Source: Streptomyces tirandamycinicus
GTDB lineage: Bacteria; Actinomycetota; Actinomycetes; Streptomycetales; Streptomycetaceae
Length of the DNA: 64,000 nt
Assembly: GCF_003097515.1 (NCBI RefSeq)
Contig: NZ_CP029188.1
Location: forward strand, 1,054,001 to 1,118,000
Direction of reading: 5' to 3'
Shown here: positions 1-8,676 of the stretch, piece by piece
Layout of the letters: every line of letters starts with the position of its first letter
Numbering within the stretch: the first letter of the stretch is position 1
Program-made: the position numbers and the translations under genes
The notes under the pieces: model-generated
Told to the model about the DNA's origin: nothing
The model's input: the letters and a program-made list of their open reading frames with translations, nothing else
Database searches by the model: none

Positions 1-242
1 GGGTGATCGAGCCCTGGCTGTCGTACCGCTTCCGGCGCCAGGTCGAGCCGTTCGCGCCGTTCGGGCTGCTGGCGGTCTTCGCCGTCATCTTCATCCCCGA
101 GGTGAACCGTGCGTTCTTCGACGGGATCTTCGCCGTGATGGACGGACTGGGGGTGTCCCGGGCGGAGGTCGCCTGCGGCCAGGACCTGTACCGCTTCTGG
201 ACCGAGCAGTACCCGCAGTGCACGGCGCTGCTCAACCGGTAG
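1..242 (+). CDS. Site-2 protease family (M50) membrane protein, C-terminal end
   Basis: Only the last ~80 residues are inside the window; the reading frame is open at base 1, so the gene starts upstream. The visible part begins VIEPWLSYRFRRQ and has one clear hydrophobic segment (GLLAVFAVIFIP). This matches my recollection of the C-terminal end of actinobacterial site-2 protease family proteins, where a 'GYGVIEPWLSY' stretch follows the NPDG-type metal-binding segment. The HExxH zinc motif would lie outside the window, so the assignment rests on family knowledge of the tail only. It would be an integral membrane metalloprotease. The next gene, on the opposite strand, converges on it. Confidence 0.6.
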   Translation, partial: VIEPWLSYRFRRQVEPFAPFGLLAVFAVIFIPEVNRAFFDGIFAVMDGLGVSRAEVACGQDLYRFWTEQYPQCTALLNR

Positions 243-282
243 GCGGCGGCGCCTCGCCCCCGGCGGGCCGGTGGGGCGCGGG

Positions 283-462
283 TCAGGGGGTGGGCGTCGT
301 CCGTGCCCGGCCGCGGCGGATGTAGTAGATCGCCATGTTCGAGGACACTCCGGCCATCAGCACCCAGACGATCCCCAGCCAGCTGCCTTCGACGAACGAG
401 ACGACCGCCGCGGCCACGGCGAGGACGCAGATGATCACGGCGTAGAGGGCGAGGCGGGGCAT
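283..462 (-). CDS. Small two-helix membrane protein, unknown function
   Basis: A 59-residue protein starting MPRLALYAVII. Two hydrophobic helices are visible (about residues 4-22 and 28-46) followed by a basic tail (YYIRRGRAR), so it is probably an integral membrane protein with a cytoplasmic C-terminus. I chose the ATG at 462 because AGGAG lies about nine bases upstream; an in-frame GTG at 486 would add eight residues without a good ribosome-binding site. It converges on the preceding protease gene. I do not recognise a named family. Confidence 0.6.
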   Translation of the reverse strand: MPRLALYAVIICVLAVAAAVVSFVEGSWLGIVWVLMAGVSSNMAIYYIRRGRARTTPTP

Positions 463-660
463 GGGGGTCGGCTCCTGTCCGGTCACGGGTCTTCCGGACC
501 AGTGTCCCCCATGCCCGTACGGCGCCGGGTACGCGGCACCCGGACGGCCGGGGCCGGGTCCTCGGCCGGAAGCCCTCGGCCCGCCGGCGGACGCGGGTGA
601 CCCCGGCGCCGGCCGGGCACCGAATCGGGCGCGGCCGCGTTCCCGGTTCGGTGCGGAGGC

Positions 661-1371
661 TCAGACGTCGGTGACGCGCAGGCCCGCGTGCGCCTTGTAA
701 CGCCGGTTCGCCGAGATCAGGTTGGCGACCAGCGACTCGACCTGGTGGGCGTTGCGCAGCCGGCCGGAGAAGACCCCGCGCATCCCGGGGATGCGGCCCG
801 CGAGAGCCTGCACCAGGTCCGTGTCGGCCCGGTTCTCGCCCAGCACCATCACATCCGTGTCGATCTCCTCCACCGACTCGTCCTGGAGCAGCACCGCGGA
901 CAGATGGTGGAACGCGGCGGTGACCCGGGACTCCGGGAGCAGGGCCGCGGCCTGCTCGGCTGCGCTGCCCTCGGCCGGCTTCAGCGCGTAGGCGCCCTTC
1001 TTGTCGAAGCCGAGGGGGTTGACGCAGTCGACGACCAGCTTCCCGGCGAGCTCGGAGCGCAGCGCCTCCAGGGTCTTGGCGTGCCCGTCCCAGGGCACGG
1101 CCACGATCACGACATCGCTGCGTCGCGCGCACTCGGCGTTCTCGGCGCCCTCGATGCCGAGGCCCAGTTCGGCGGCGGCACGCTCGGCGCGCTCGGCGGC
1201 CCGGGAACCGATGACCACCTTCTGCCCCGCGCGGGCGAGCCGGTAGGCGAGGCCGCGCCCCTGGTCCCCCGTACCGCCGAGGACGCCGACGACCAGCCCG
1301 GAGACGTCGGGGAGCTCCCACGGGTCCCTGGCGGCGGGCTTCGGGGCGCTGGCGTTGTCTTGAGAAGTCAT
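661..1371 (-). CDS. npdG: NADPH-dependent F420 reductase
   Basis: A 236-residue cytoplasmic oxidoreductase that passes hydride between NADPH and the deazaflavin cofactor F420 (family knowledge: F420H2:NADP oxidoreductase). The N-terminal Rossmann segment is clear, with VVGVLGGTGDQGRG at about residues 27-40 and GSRAAERA just after the second strand, which suits an NADP 2'-phosphate site. VAVPWDGH and VDCVNPLGF, characteristic of this family, follow. Length is normal. It supplies or drains the F420H2 pool used by enzymes such as the LLM oxidoreductase at 52.7 kb. Start ATG at 1371. Confidence 0.9.
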   Translation of the reverse strand: MTSQDNASAPKPAARDPWELPDVSGLVVGVLGGTGDQGRGLAYRLARAGQKVVIGSRAAERAERAAAELGLGIEGAENAECARRSDVVIVAVPWDGHAKTLEALRSELAGKLVVDCVNPLGFDKKGAYALKPAEGSAAEQAAALLPESRVTAAFHHLSAVLLQDESVEEIDTDVMVLGENRADTDLVQALAGRIPGMRGVFSGRLRNAHQVESLVANLISANRRYKAHAGLRVTDV

Positions 1372-1474
1372 GATCCGACCTTACTCGCAGGTAGGAGGGC
1401 GGGCGGCCCCGTACGGGTGAACCGCGGCGGAACCGCTGCCCGAGACCGCGTTCGAGGGGACAGGATGCCCGCCC

Positions 1475-2083
1475 ATGGATGCCGTACGCGTCGCACTGCT
1501 GCGAGAGGTCCTCGCCGGGACCGAGTGGCCCGCGGCGGCCCGCGGGTTCGCGGGGACGCTGCGCTCCTCCGTCGTCCCGCAGGGCGGCGGGCTGCTGCTG
1601 GTGGGAACGGCCGAGTACGAGCCGTGGCACCTGGCCGCGCACCTCGTGGACGAGGCTGCCTGGTCGGGGCAGCCCGAGCTGGCCCCCACCCTGGTACGGC
1701 ACCGGGTGCGGCCCGGGGACCCGGCGCATCTCTCCGTGGGGCTCGGCCGGGTGGCGGCGGCCGGGCGCGGGCAGACGCTGCTGCTGGTGGCGCCGCAACG
1801 GCCGGACGCCGCGCTGCTGGAACGCGTCCACGAGGCCCGGCGCTCCGGGGCGACGGTGCTGTCGCTGGACGCCGGCGATCCGGAGGTGCTCGGCCTGGCG
1901 CACGAGACGCTGACGGTGCCCGGGACTGCGGAGGTCGACCTGGACACGGTGCAGCACCTGGTGAGCGCGGCCGCGGGCGAGAACGTCCCACCGCCGTCCG
2001 GCCCTCGCGGCCGCGGACGCTTCCGCGACCGCCTCGCCCGGCTGGCCGACCAACTGACGGCACCGCCGCCGGCGCGGTGGTGA
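1475..2083 (+). CDS. Conserved hypothetical protein, 202 aa
   Basis: Codes for MDAVRVALLREVLAG... and lies divergent from npdG with a ~100-bp gap. The protein alternates helices and strands (GGGLLLVGTAEYEP, QTLLLVAPQRPD, ATVLSLDAGD), giving a Rossmann-like feel, and ends in a basic, proline-rich tail. No catalytic motif is recognisable to me. Third-position GC and an in-frame ATG support a real gene. The MFS gene starts about 45 bp downstream in the same direction, so the two could be cotranscribed. Confidence 0.6.
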   Translation: MDAVRVALLREVLAGTEWPAAARGFAGTLRSSVVPQGGGLLLVGTAEYEPWHLAAHLVDEAAWSGQPELAPTLVRHRVRPGDPAHLSVGLGRVAAAGRGQTLLLVAPQRPDAALLERVHEARRSGATVLSLDAGDPEVLGLAHETLTVPGTAEVDLDTVQHLVSAAAGENVPPPSGPRGRGRFRDRLARLADQLTAPPPARW

Positions 2084-2128
2084 AATCCGCTTGCCGCGCC
2101 CCGTCCCGCCCGCCGACCATGGCCGGTC

Positions 2129-3421
2129 GTGGCATCACGACTGCGCGGGGCGCTGCTCCCGGACCTCTCCCCCTGGCGCTCCTCGCGGGACTTCCGCCTG
2201 CTGTGGGTGCAGGGGCTCATCACGTTCTTCAGCAGCTTCATGGCGATGGTGGCCCTGCCGCTGCAGATCAAGGACCTGACGGGCTCACCGCTCGCGGTCG
2301 GGATCATGGGCGCCGTGGAGCTCGTGCCGCTGGTCGTGTTCGGGCTGTACGGAGGAGCCCTGGCCGACGCGGTGGACCGGCGCAGGATGCTGGTGATCAC
2401 CGAGGGCGGCATGGCCGTGATGGCCGTGATCCTGCTGGTCAACGCGCTGCTGCCGACGCCCGCGCTGTGGCCGCTCTACGTCGTCGCGGCCGGTGTCTCC
2501 GCCCTCGCCGGACTGCAGCGGCCCGCCCTCGACTCGCTGATGGCCCGGATCGTGCCGCACGACCAGCAGACCGCCGCGGCCGCGCTCAACGCGCTGCGCT
2601 GGCAGCTCGGCGCCATCGCCGGGCCCGCGCTGGCCGGGCTGGTGGTGGCGTACGCGGGGCACGCGACGGCGTACACCACGACGGCCGTCGGCTTCCTGGT
2701 CTCCGTGGCGCTGTGCTCCCGGCTGTCTCCCGCCCCACCCGCGCACGACGCGGAGAAGCCGTCGCTGCGGGGCATCGCGGAGGGCGCCCGGTACGCGTGG
2801 AGCCGGCCGGTGCTGCTCGGCACCTACGCCGTGGACCTGGCCGCGATGCTCTTCGCGTTCCCCAACACGATCTTCCCGTTCCTCGCCGACGAACTCGACG
2901 CCGAGTGGTCGCTGGGGCTGATGTACGCGGCGGGCTCGGTCGGCTCGCTGCTGCTCAGCCTGACCAGCGGCTGGACCTCGCGGGTGCGCCGGCACGGCCT
3001 GTTCGTGGTGTTCGGCGCCGCCGGGTGGGGGCTCGCGATCGCCGCGGCCGGCTGGTTCACGAACATCTGGCTGGTGCTGCTCTGCCTCGCCTTCGCGGGC
3101 GCCGGCGACCTGCTCAGCGGACTCGGCCGCGCCACCATCTGGAACCAGACGATCCCGGAGGCGCTGCGCGGCCGCCTCGCGGGCATCGAGGTGCTGTCGT
3201 ACAGCGTCGGTCCGCAACTGGGCCAGGTGCGGGCGGGCGCGGTGGCCGGCTGGACGGGCACCCGGGCGGCGTTCTGGAGCGGCGGGCTGCTGTGTGTGGC
3301 GTCGGTGGGTCTGCTGACGGCGGCGCTGCCGAAGCTCGTCGGCTACGACGCGGCGACGGACGAGGACGCCCTGCGCCGCCGTGCCCAGAAGGAGGGGACG
3401 GCGGCGGAGGCGGCGCTCTGA
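2129..3421 (+). CDS. MFS transporter, EntS/enterobactin-exporter-like
   Basis: A 430-residue integral membrane protein with about 12 hydrophobic segments. The N-terminus (WRSSRDFRLLWVQGLITFF) and the loop after TM2-3 (GGALADAVDRRRML) follow the major facilitator signature G-x-x-x-D-R-x-x-R/K. The arrangement resembles DHA3-type exporters (EntS, macrolide efflux); the substrate cannot be read from sequence. I use the GTG at 2129 (MASRLRGALLPDLSPW); an ATG ten bases upstream is out of frame. The C-terminus is cytoplasmic and charged (ATDEDALRRRAQKEG). Confidence 0.8.
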   Translation: MASRLRGALLPDLSPWRSSRDFRLLWVQGLITFFSSFMAMVALPLQIKDLTGSPLAVGIMGAVELVPLVVFGLYGGALADAVDRRRMLVITEGGMAVMAVILLVNALLPTPALWPLYVVAAGVSALAGLQRPALDSLMARIVPHDQQTAAAALNALRWQLGAIAGPALAGLVVAYAGHATAYTTTAVGFLVSVALCSRLSPAPPAHDAEKPSLRGIAEGARYAWSRPVLLGTYAVDLAAMLFAFPNTIFPFLADELDAEWSLGLMYAAGSVGSLLLSLTSGWTSRVRRHGLFVVFGAAGWGLAIAAAGWFTNIWLVLLCLAFAGAGDLLSGLGRATIWNQTIPEALRGRLAGIEVLSYSVGPQLGQVRAGAVAGWTGTRAAFWSGGLLCVASVGLLTAALPKLVGYDAATDEDALRRRAQKEGTAAEAAL

Positions 3422-3597
3422 GGGGGACGGCCCCCGGTCGCAGCGCGAGGGACGTCGGCCGGCCCGGCGGTGCGGCCCGTCCGGTGCACCGGGTGACGGC
3501 TCGGCGGTGCGGCCCCGTCCGGTGCGCGGCGGGTGGTCTCCGGCGGCGGCGGCAGCGGCGCGCGCTCAGCCGGCGGCGCCCCCTCGGGCGGCGTACC

Positions 3598-3660
3598 GCC
3601 ACGCGGTCAGCCGGTGCCGTCCCCGCCACGCGGTCAGCCGGTACTGTCCCCGCCGCGCGG
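3598..3660. repeat. 27-bp direct repeat, about two copies
   Basis: The segment acgcggtcagccggt recurs exactly 27 bp apart (3601 and 3628), with a third degenerate copy. It overlaps the last codons of the following minus-strand gene and the non-coding DNA beyond its stop. Confidence 0.6.
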
Positions 3661-3864
3661 TGCGTCGTGCCACCGCGGATCGTTCTCCCACTCCAGGTTC
3701 CGCTCCCGCGCGAGCTCCATGGCGTGCGTGGCCTCCTCGCGGGTGGCGTACGGGCCGAAACGGTCCTTCGCCGGGCACTCCGGCCCCTCCTCGACCTTCT
3801 TGTGCTCCAGGCAGTAGTACCACTCGCCCGGTTTGCCCACCGTGCGCTTCTTGAACAGGGCCAT
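3634..3864 (-). CDS. Small conserved protein, 76 aa, unknown function
   Basis: Starts MALFKKRTVGKPGEWYYC and continues with HKKVEEGPEC and RFGPYATREEATHAME. It looks soluble and compact, with two cysteines (residues 18 and 30) that could bind a metal. The ATG at 3864 is preceded by an excellent ribosome-binding site (AGGAAGGAG six bases upstream), which sets the start. The segment 'GPYATREEATHAMELARERN' resembles SPOR-like 'distance-to-neighbour' small proteins common in streptomycetes, but I do not assign a role. It is divergent from map, with a 157-bp intergenic gap. Confidence 0.75.
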   Translation of the reverse strand: MALFKKRTVGKPGEWYYCLEHKKVEEGPECPAKDRFGPYATREEATHAMELARERNLEWENDPRWHDAPRGGDSTG

Positions 3865-4021
3865 CGTCGGCTCCTTCCTCTGACCCATGCTGCCCCGACG
3901 TCTTCCCCTTCGCCCGGGGACGACGCCCTTCTTCTTCGCCCGGGGACGCCTCCCCTCCCGGCTCCCCCGGACGGCTTGCGGCGCCCCGGAGCGCCCCGAA
4001 CCCCCGGTTAGACTCGCTGGC

Positions 4022-4879
4022 ATGTCTGGCCAGTCGCTGCTCGTACCGGGGAAGCTCTCTCCCACCCGTTCCGTACCCGGAAACATCCGGCGTCCCGAGT
4101 ACGTCGGGAGGCCCGCGCCCAAACCGTACGACGGGCCGGAGATCCAGGACGCCGAGACGATCGAGAGGATGCGGGTCGCGGGCCGTATCGCCGCGCGGGC
4201 GATGGCGGAGGCCGCGAAGCTGATCGCCCCCGGGGTGACCACGGACGAACTCGACCGGGTGGCGCACGAGTTCATGTGCGACCACGGGGCCTACCCGTCG
4301 ACGCTCGGCTACCGGGGCTTCCCGAAGTCGCTGTGCTCCTCGGTCAACGAGGTGATCTGCCACGGCATCCCCGACTCCACGGTGCTGCGGGACGGCGACA
4401 TCGTGAACCTCGACGTCACCGCGTACATCGGCGGCGTGCACGGCGACAACAACGCGACCTATCTGTGCGGCGACGTGGACGAGGAGTCGAGGCTGCTGGT
4501 CGAGCGGACGCGGGAGTCCCTGAACCGCGCGATCAAGGCGGTCCGGCCCGGCCGCCAGATCAACGTCATCGGGCGGGTCATCGAGTCGTACGCGAAGCGG
4601 TTCGGCTACGGCGTCGTCCGCGACTTCACCGGCCACGGCATCAACTCCGCGTTCCACTCCGGGCTGATCGTCCCGCACTACGACAGCCCGCACGCGACCA
4701 CGGTGATGCAGCCCGGCATGACGTTCACCATCGAGCCGATGCTCACGCTGGGAACGCACGAGTACGACATGTGGGACGACGGCTGGACCGTGGTCACGAA
4801 GGACCGGAAGCGGACCGCGCAGTTCGAGCACACGCTGGTGGTGACGCACACCGGGGCCGACATCCTGACGTTGCCCTGA
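4022..4879 (+). CDS. map: Methionine aminopeptidase, type I
   Basis: A 285-residue cytosolic metalloprotease that removes the initiator methionine from nascent proteins. All expected metal and catalytic residues are visible: H114 (CHGIPD), D131 (VNLDVT), D142 (HGDNNAT), H205 (TGHGIN), E238 (TIEPM) and E269 (QFEHT). The N-terminal extension up to residue ~40 ([13 protein letters not shown]) is the SH3-binding-like linker seen in the actinobacterial MapA/1c class. I take the ATG at 4022, where the extension starts [10 protein letters not shown]; upstream sequence is low-complexity and unlikely to be coding. Confidence 0.95.
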   Translation: MSGQSLLVPGKLSPTRSVPGNIRRPEYVGRPAPKPYDGPEIQDAETIERMRVAGRIAARAMAEAAKLIAPGVTTDELDRVAHEFMCDHGAYPSTLGYRGFPKSLCSSVNEVICHGIPDSTVLRDGDIVNLDVTAYIGGVHGDNNATYLCGDVDEESRLLVERTRESLNRAIKAVRPGRQINVIGRVIESYAKRFGYGVVRDFTGHGINSAFHSGLIVPHYDSPHATTVMQPGMTFTIEPMLTLGTHEYDMWDDGWTVVTKDRKRTAQFEHTLVVTHTGADILTLP

Positions 4880-4927
4880 GTCGATTTCCGGGTAGCGTCT
4901 TACCGACAGGCCGTCGGGAACCAGTTG

Positions 4928-4945
4928 ACTTAGGTAAGCCTAAGT
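4928..4945. promoter_or_regulatory. Iron box (DmdR/IdeR-type operator) before heme oxygenase
   Basis: ACTTAGG-TAAG-CCTAAGT is a perfect 7-bp inverted repeat with a 4-bp centre. It matches the TTAGGT(T/A)AGSCTAA core bound by iron-dependent DtxR-family repressors (DmdR in streptomycetes, IdeR/DtxR elsewhere). It ends about 50 bp before the heme-oxygenase start codon, the expected place for repression when iron is plentiful. Homology of the site is seen; binding is inferred. Confidence 0.85.
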
Positions 4946-4994
4946 AAGAGGATCCTCCTGGTTCCCGTCCCCATCGGTCCCCCGGAGGCCCGCC

Positions 4995-5657
4995 TTGGAC
5001 ACGCTGGACACGCCCTTCTCGACCCTGATCCGTGTCGCGTCGCACCAACAGCACACCGAGGCGGAGACGTCGACCTTCATGAGCGATCTGCTCGGCGGCC
5101 GGCTGACGGTCGAGGCCTACGCGCGCTACACGGAGCAGCTGTGGTTCGTGTACCGGGCGCTGGAGGGCTCGGCGGGCGCGCTCGAGGGCGACCCGGTCGC
5201 CGGGCCGTTCATTCGGCCGGAGCTGTTCCGCACGGCCGAGCTGGAGCGGGACCTGGCGCATCTGCGCGGCCCGGACTGGCGCGACGGCCTCCGCCCGCTG
5301 CCCGCCACAGCCGCGTACGCGGACCGGGTCGAGGAGTGCGCCCGCACCTGGCCCGCGGGCTATGTGGCCCATCACTACACGCGCTACCTCGGGGACCTCT
5401 CCGGCGGCCAGATCATCCGAGACAAGGCCGAACGCACCTGGGGCTTCGCCCGCAAGGGCGACGGCGTCCGCTTCTACGTCTTCGAGCAGATCACCAACCC
5501 GGCCGCGTTCAAGCGGGGTTACCGGGAACTGCTGGACGCGGTGAACGCGGACGACCTGGAGAGGCAGCGCATCATCGAGGAGTGCCGCCGCGCCTTCGAC
5601 TTCAACGGTGCGGTGTTCCGCGAGCTGGGCCGGGAGTTCCCGCTCAGCGCGGCGTGA
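4995..5657 (+). CDS. hmuO: Biliverdin-producing heme oxygenase
   Basis: A 220-residue all-helical cytosolic enzyme that opens heme to biliverdin, CO and Fe2+, releasing iron. The proximal heme ligand is H20 (SHQQHTEAE), and the distal-helix glycine motif GDLSGGQ is at 133-139. Length is normal for HmuO/HO-1 relatives. The start is a TTG at 4995 (MDTLDTPFSTLIRVASHQQH) with GGAGG about ten bases upstream; no ATG or GTG fits. The iron box upstream implies induction under iron starvation. No heme transporter genes lie beside it. Confidence 0.93.
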   Translation: MDTLDTPFSTLIRVASHQQHTEAETSTFMSDLLGGRLTVEAYARYTEQLWFVYRALEGSAGALEGDPVAGPFIRPELFRTAELERDLAHLRGPDWRDGLRPLPATAAYADRVEECARTWPAGYVAHHYTRYLGDLSGGQIIRDKAERTWGFARKGDGVRFYVFEQITNPAAFKRGYRELLDAVNADDLERQRIIEECRRAFDFNGAVFRELGREFPLSAA

Positions 5658-5683
5658 CGCGACGGACGCGGCGCGACGCCCGT

Positions 5684-5773
5684 GACGCGGCGGACGGGAC
5701 GCGGCGGACGGGACGCGGCGAACGGGACGCGACGGACGGGACGCGGCGGGCGGGACGCCGCGAACGGGACGCG
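5684..5773. repeat. 14-bp tandem repeat, about 6.5 copies
   Basis: Consecutive units of gacgcggcggacgg and near variants (gacgcggcgaacgg, gacgcgacggacgg) run from 5684 to 5767 and then degrade. The array begins just after the heme-oxygenase stop and fills the gap to the convergent PhzF-like gene. It is non-coding. Confidence 0.8.
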
Positions 5774-5867
5774 GTGCGACGACACCCGGCACACCACGAC
5801 AACCGGCGGCGCGGTCGCCGGCCGGTGACGGCCCGTGCCGGTCGGTCGACCGGCCGGCCGCGATCCT

Positions 5868-6530
5868 TCAGTGGCCCTCGAGCCGTACCCGGCCGCCGAG
5901 TTCGATCAGCCCGTCCGGGCCCGGAGCCGTCAGGAGCTGGGAGCCACGGCCCTGAATGATGTTCAGCGCGCGGCCGAGCCGTTCGGTGAGCAGCAGCGCC
6001 GCCGCGCCGGTGGCCTCGTCCTCGTCGATACCGTCGCCCCTGCCCGGGAAGGCGCGGGCCCGGACCCGGCCGGCGGCCTCGTCCTCCCACGCCCAGGCGT
6101 ACGTCCATTCGCCGGGCGGCGGCACCTCGAGCGCCTCGACCTCGGCCGCCGAGCCGTACCGCCGCAGGGTGCGCGGCGGCGCCCACTCGGCGCGTGCGGT
6201 GATCCAGGTGAACTCGCCGTCCGAGCGCGCCCACACCTCTCCCGCGGGAGGGTTCACCGTTTCCAGGTCCAGCAGCCAGGCCACCCCGACGAGGGGGTGC
6301 CCGGCGAACGGCAGACGCACCCCGGGGGTGTGGATGTCGACGACACCGCGCTCGGGATCGTCGACGAACACGGTCTCGCTGAAGCCCAGTCGGGCCGCCA
6401 GCTCCTGGCGGGACCTCTGGTCGGGGTACGGCCGCCCGTCGCGGACGACCCCGAGAGGGTTGCCGTGTCGTCCGTCGCCGGAGCAGAAGACGCGCAGTAC
6501 GTCGAGGCCGCGGGGTCCGTCGTGTGTCAC
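5868..6530 (-). CDS. PhzF-family epimerase/isomerase-like protein
   Basis: Recognisable PhzF segments are LDVLRVFCSGDGRHGNPLGV at the N-terminus, ARLGFSETVFV carrying the family's catalytic glutamate, PFAGHPLVG, and TGAAALLLTERLG plus IIQGRGSQL at the C-terminus. These belong to the diaminopimelate-epimerase fold used by PhzF. At 220 residues from the GTG at 6530 it is shorter than the usual 260-300. The frame stays open further upstream, but that part reads as low-complexity. The substrate is unknown and there are no phenazine genes nearby. It is probably a stand-alone housekeeping or detoxifying enzyme. Confidence 0.8.
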   Translation of the reverse strand: MTHDGPRGLDVLRVFCSGDGRHGNPLGVVRDGRPYPDQRSRQELAARLGFSETVFVDDPERGVVDIHTPGVRLPFAGHPLVGVAWLLDLETVNPPAGEVWARSDGEFTWITARAEWAPPRTLRRYGSAAEVEALEVPPPGEWTYAWAWEDEAAGRVRARAFPGRGDGIDEDEATGAAALLLTERLGRALNIIQGRGSQLLTAPGPDGLIELGGRVRLEGH

Positions 6531-6735
6531 CCGGGCATTGAAGCATCCCCGTACGACAGGGACAGGCAGGCCCGCGTCCAGCGGCCCGGTGGCGGGAGCG
6601 GCGGCTTCCGGTCGGCCCCGGCCGCCCTCCGGGCCAGGGTGCCGGCGCGGTATCCGGTCCCGGCACTCGCGCTGTTCCACGCCCCGGTAGGGTTCGGACG
6701 GTCAGTGCGGGGCGGCGAGGAACAGAAGGCAACCC

Positions 6736-7725
6736 ATGAGCAGGCTGGGTCGGGCGGCGGCGGGACTCGCGGCGGTGACGGTGCTGTCGCTGACCGCGGG
6801 CGGGTGCGTGACGGTGCACGGCGAGCTGGAGGTCGTGCCCTCGGCGACGAGGGCGGAGGCCGAGCAGGCCCTCCGGGACTTCACCGACGCGTACAACGCG
6901 GCGGACAAGGCCTATGACCCGTCGCTCGACGCCGGCCGGGTCACCGGTGCCCTGGGCGCGATCAACCAGGCCGGGCTGAAGGCCCGCAGCATCTCCGCAC
7001 CCGGCGGCAACCCCCGGCACCGTCCGCTGGAGCTCAGCGACACGACGTACCACATCCCCAGGAAGGCGGGCTGGCCGCGCTACTTCGTGGTGGACGCCGA
7101 CAGCAACCGGGACGTCGACTCGGGCGACCGGGACAGCCGGTGGCTGATGGTGTTCGTCAAGAACAGCAACAAGCAGCTGTGGGAGGCCGCGTATCTGGCG
7201 ATCCTCTCTCCGGCCGAGGTGCCGAAGTTCCGCACCGACCAGGAGGGTTGGGCCGTGCCGGTGGCCCCGGACTCCGGCGGTACGGCAGTCGCCCCGCGGG
7301 ACCTCAGCGAGGACTACGCCTCGTACCTGCGGACCGGAAAGCCGCAGCACTTCGCCGACGGCGCGCACACGAGCGGATGGCGGCAGGTGCGCGAGCAGAA
7401 CGGCAGACGGGCGGGGCTCAGCACGCAGTACGTCGACCAGGCTCTGGACACCGGGGACTTCGCGCCCCTCGGGCTGGCCACGGAGGACGGCGGGGCGCTG
7501 GTGTTCTTCGCGCTGCGCTACTTCGACCGGCAGACGGCCGCCCAGGGCTACCGGCCCAAGGTGAGCCAGGACGTGAAGGCGCTCATGACCGGCGAGGTGA
7601 GGAGCACCCTCACCAAGGAGTGGATCTCCAGCCAGGCGGTCGCGGTGGCGCCGAAGGGGGCCGCCGGCCCGCCGGTACGGATCCTGAGCCGGCTGCAGGG
7701 CGTGACGGCGGCGCGCGGCTCGTAG
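6736..7725 (+). CDS. Secreted lipoprotein, unknown function, 329 aa
   Basis: Begins MSRLGRAAAGLAAVTVLSLT with a typical signal peptide and a lipobox ending in GGC at residue 24, so it should be lipid-anchored on the outer face of the membrane. The mature part holds a mixed alpha/beta domain with RWLMVFVKNSNKQLWEAAY, typical of a large streptomycete lipoprotein family of unknown role. The ATG at 6736 follows GGAACAGAAGGC. It diverges from the PhzF-like gene. Confidence 0.8.
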   Translation: MSRLGRAAAGLAAVTVLSLTAGGCVTVHGELEVVPSATRAEAEQALRDFTDAYNAADKAYDPSLDAGRVTGALGAINQAGLKARSISAPGGNPRHRPLELSDTTYHIPRKAGWPRYFVVDADSNRDVDSGDRDSRWLMVFVKNSNKQLWEAAYLAILSPAEVPKFRTDQEGWAVPVAPDSGGTAVAPRDLSEDYASYLRTGKPQHFADGAHTSGWRQVREQNGRRAGLSTQYVDQALDTGDFAPLGLATEDGGALVFFALRYFDRQTAAQGYRPKVSQDVKALMTGEVRSTLTKEWISSQAVAVAPKGAAGPPVRILSRLQGVTAARGS

Positions 7726-7805
7726 CACCGCGGTGGCACGGCCGCCGCGGTGCTCCGAGGCACCGCGCCCGTCGGGAACCCGGCGGCCGGGAAACCCGGC
7801 GGCCC

Positions 7806-7922
7806 TCAGCGGCTCAGCGGTTCACCTACTGGCGACTCAAGGGCGGACCGGCTCAACGACTCGACGACTGACCGGTTCACCTACTGATCGGCTCACCGAG
7901 TCAACGGCTCACCGGCTCAACG
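7806..7922. repeat. Imperfect GGCTCA(A/C)CG-rich repeat cluster
   Basis: The segment cggttcacctactgg/tcgg appears twice (near 7820 and 7873), and a ggctcaacg/ggctcaccg decamer recurs five or six times. The cluster lies between convergent genes and may help end transcription or be a relic of slippage. Confidence 0.55.
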
Positions 7923-8676
7923 GCCAGGACACCGAGTGGTGGTCCGGGTCGTGCGTCCCGTTCTCCTCGGCGTACCTGGTGCACGCGTCCGCCAGCGCCT
8001 CCAGCAGCGTCAGCGGGTCCGGCAGCGGATGCTCGGGACCGCGCACCCAGGCGACCCCGAGATCACCGGGGAGCCGCGAGGGCGGTACGAGGACGTAGCT
8101 GCCGCGACTGTGCCAGCGCAGCCCGGGATGCTCGTCCATCGTCCCGGGGTGGCAGTCGAGTTCGCAGGGCCACCACTCGTCCTCGTCCTCGGGCGTGCCA
8201 CGGGTGGCGGTGAAGAACAGCATCCGCCCCTCGCCGGACTCGGCGAGCGGGCCGACCTCGGTGCCGTCCGCGAGCAGCCGATCCAGCGCGGCCCGGCCGG
8301 CGCCCAGCGGTACGTCGAGAACGTCGTGGACCATGCCGGTGGCGGTGATGAAGTTCGCCTCGGGCTGGTCTTCCGCCCATCGCTCGACGGTCGCGGGGTC
8401 GTGCGTGGACTGGGTCTGCCAGGCGAACGAGACGGGATGCCGTGCGGGCGTCGGGCAGCCGATGCGCTCGCAGGAGCAGCTGAATCCCGAGGGGTACGCG
8501 GCGGGAGCGAGCGGCAGTCCCGCGGCGGCGGTGGCCAGGAGCTGGTCGAGACGGTCCCGGGCCCGGCCGGACGCGGCGCCGTCCTCCCGGGAGCGGCGGC
8601 GCAGCCACTGCGGCAACCGGTCCTCCCAGGACAGCCTGCTCTCCGTGCCGCGGTAGCGGCCGTTACCGTCGCCCAT
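7909..8676 (-). CDS. Bifunctional DNA primase/polymerase (prim-pol) domain protein
   Basis: A 255-residue protein resembling the N-terminal prim-pol domain proteins widespread in streptomycetes. A cysteine-rich segment (SCSCERIGCPTPARHP, about residues 67-82), HDPATVERWAEDQPEANF, and PPSRLPGDLGVAWVRGP near the C-terminus are characteristic. Family members of this short type usually lack the helicase part, and the catalytic acidic triad is not clear to me, so activity is uncertain. ATG at 8676. It is transcribed away from ddaH. Confidence 0.75.
   Translation of the reverse strand: MGDGNGRYRGTESRLSWEDRLPQWLRRRSREDGAASGRARDRLDQLLATAAAGLPLAPAAYPSGFSCSCERIGCPTPARHPVSFAWQTQSTHDPATVERWAEDQPEANFITATGMVHDVLDVPLGAGRAALDRLLADGTEVGPLAESGEGRMLFFTATRGTPEDEDEWWPCELDCHPGTMDEHPGLRWHSRGSYVLVPPSRLPGDLGVAWVRGPEHPLPDPLTLLEALADACTRYAEENGTHDPDHHSVSWPLSR

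Noticed and set aside
688..4011. A very long plus-strand open frame of over 1,100 codons
   Set aside because: It runs antisense to npdG and out of frame through the MFS gene; composition is Arg/Pro/Gly-rich. It is a GC-skew shadow.
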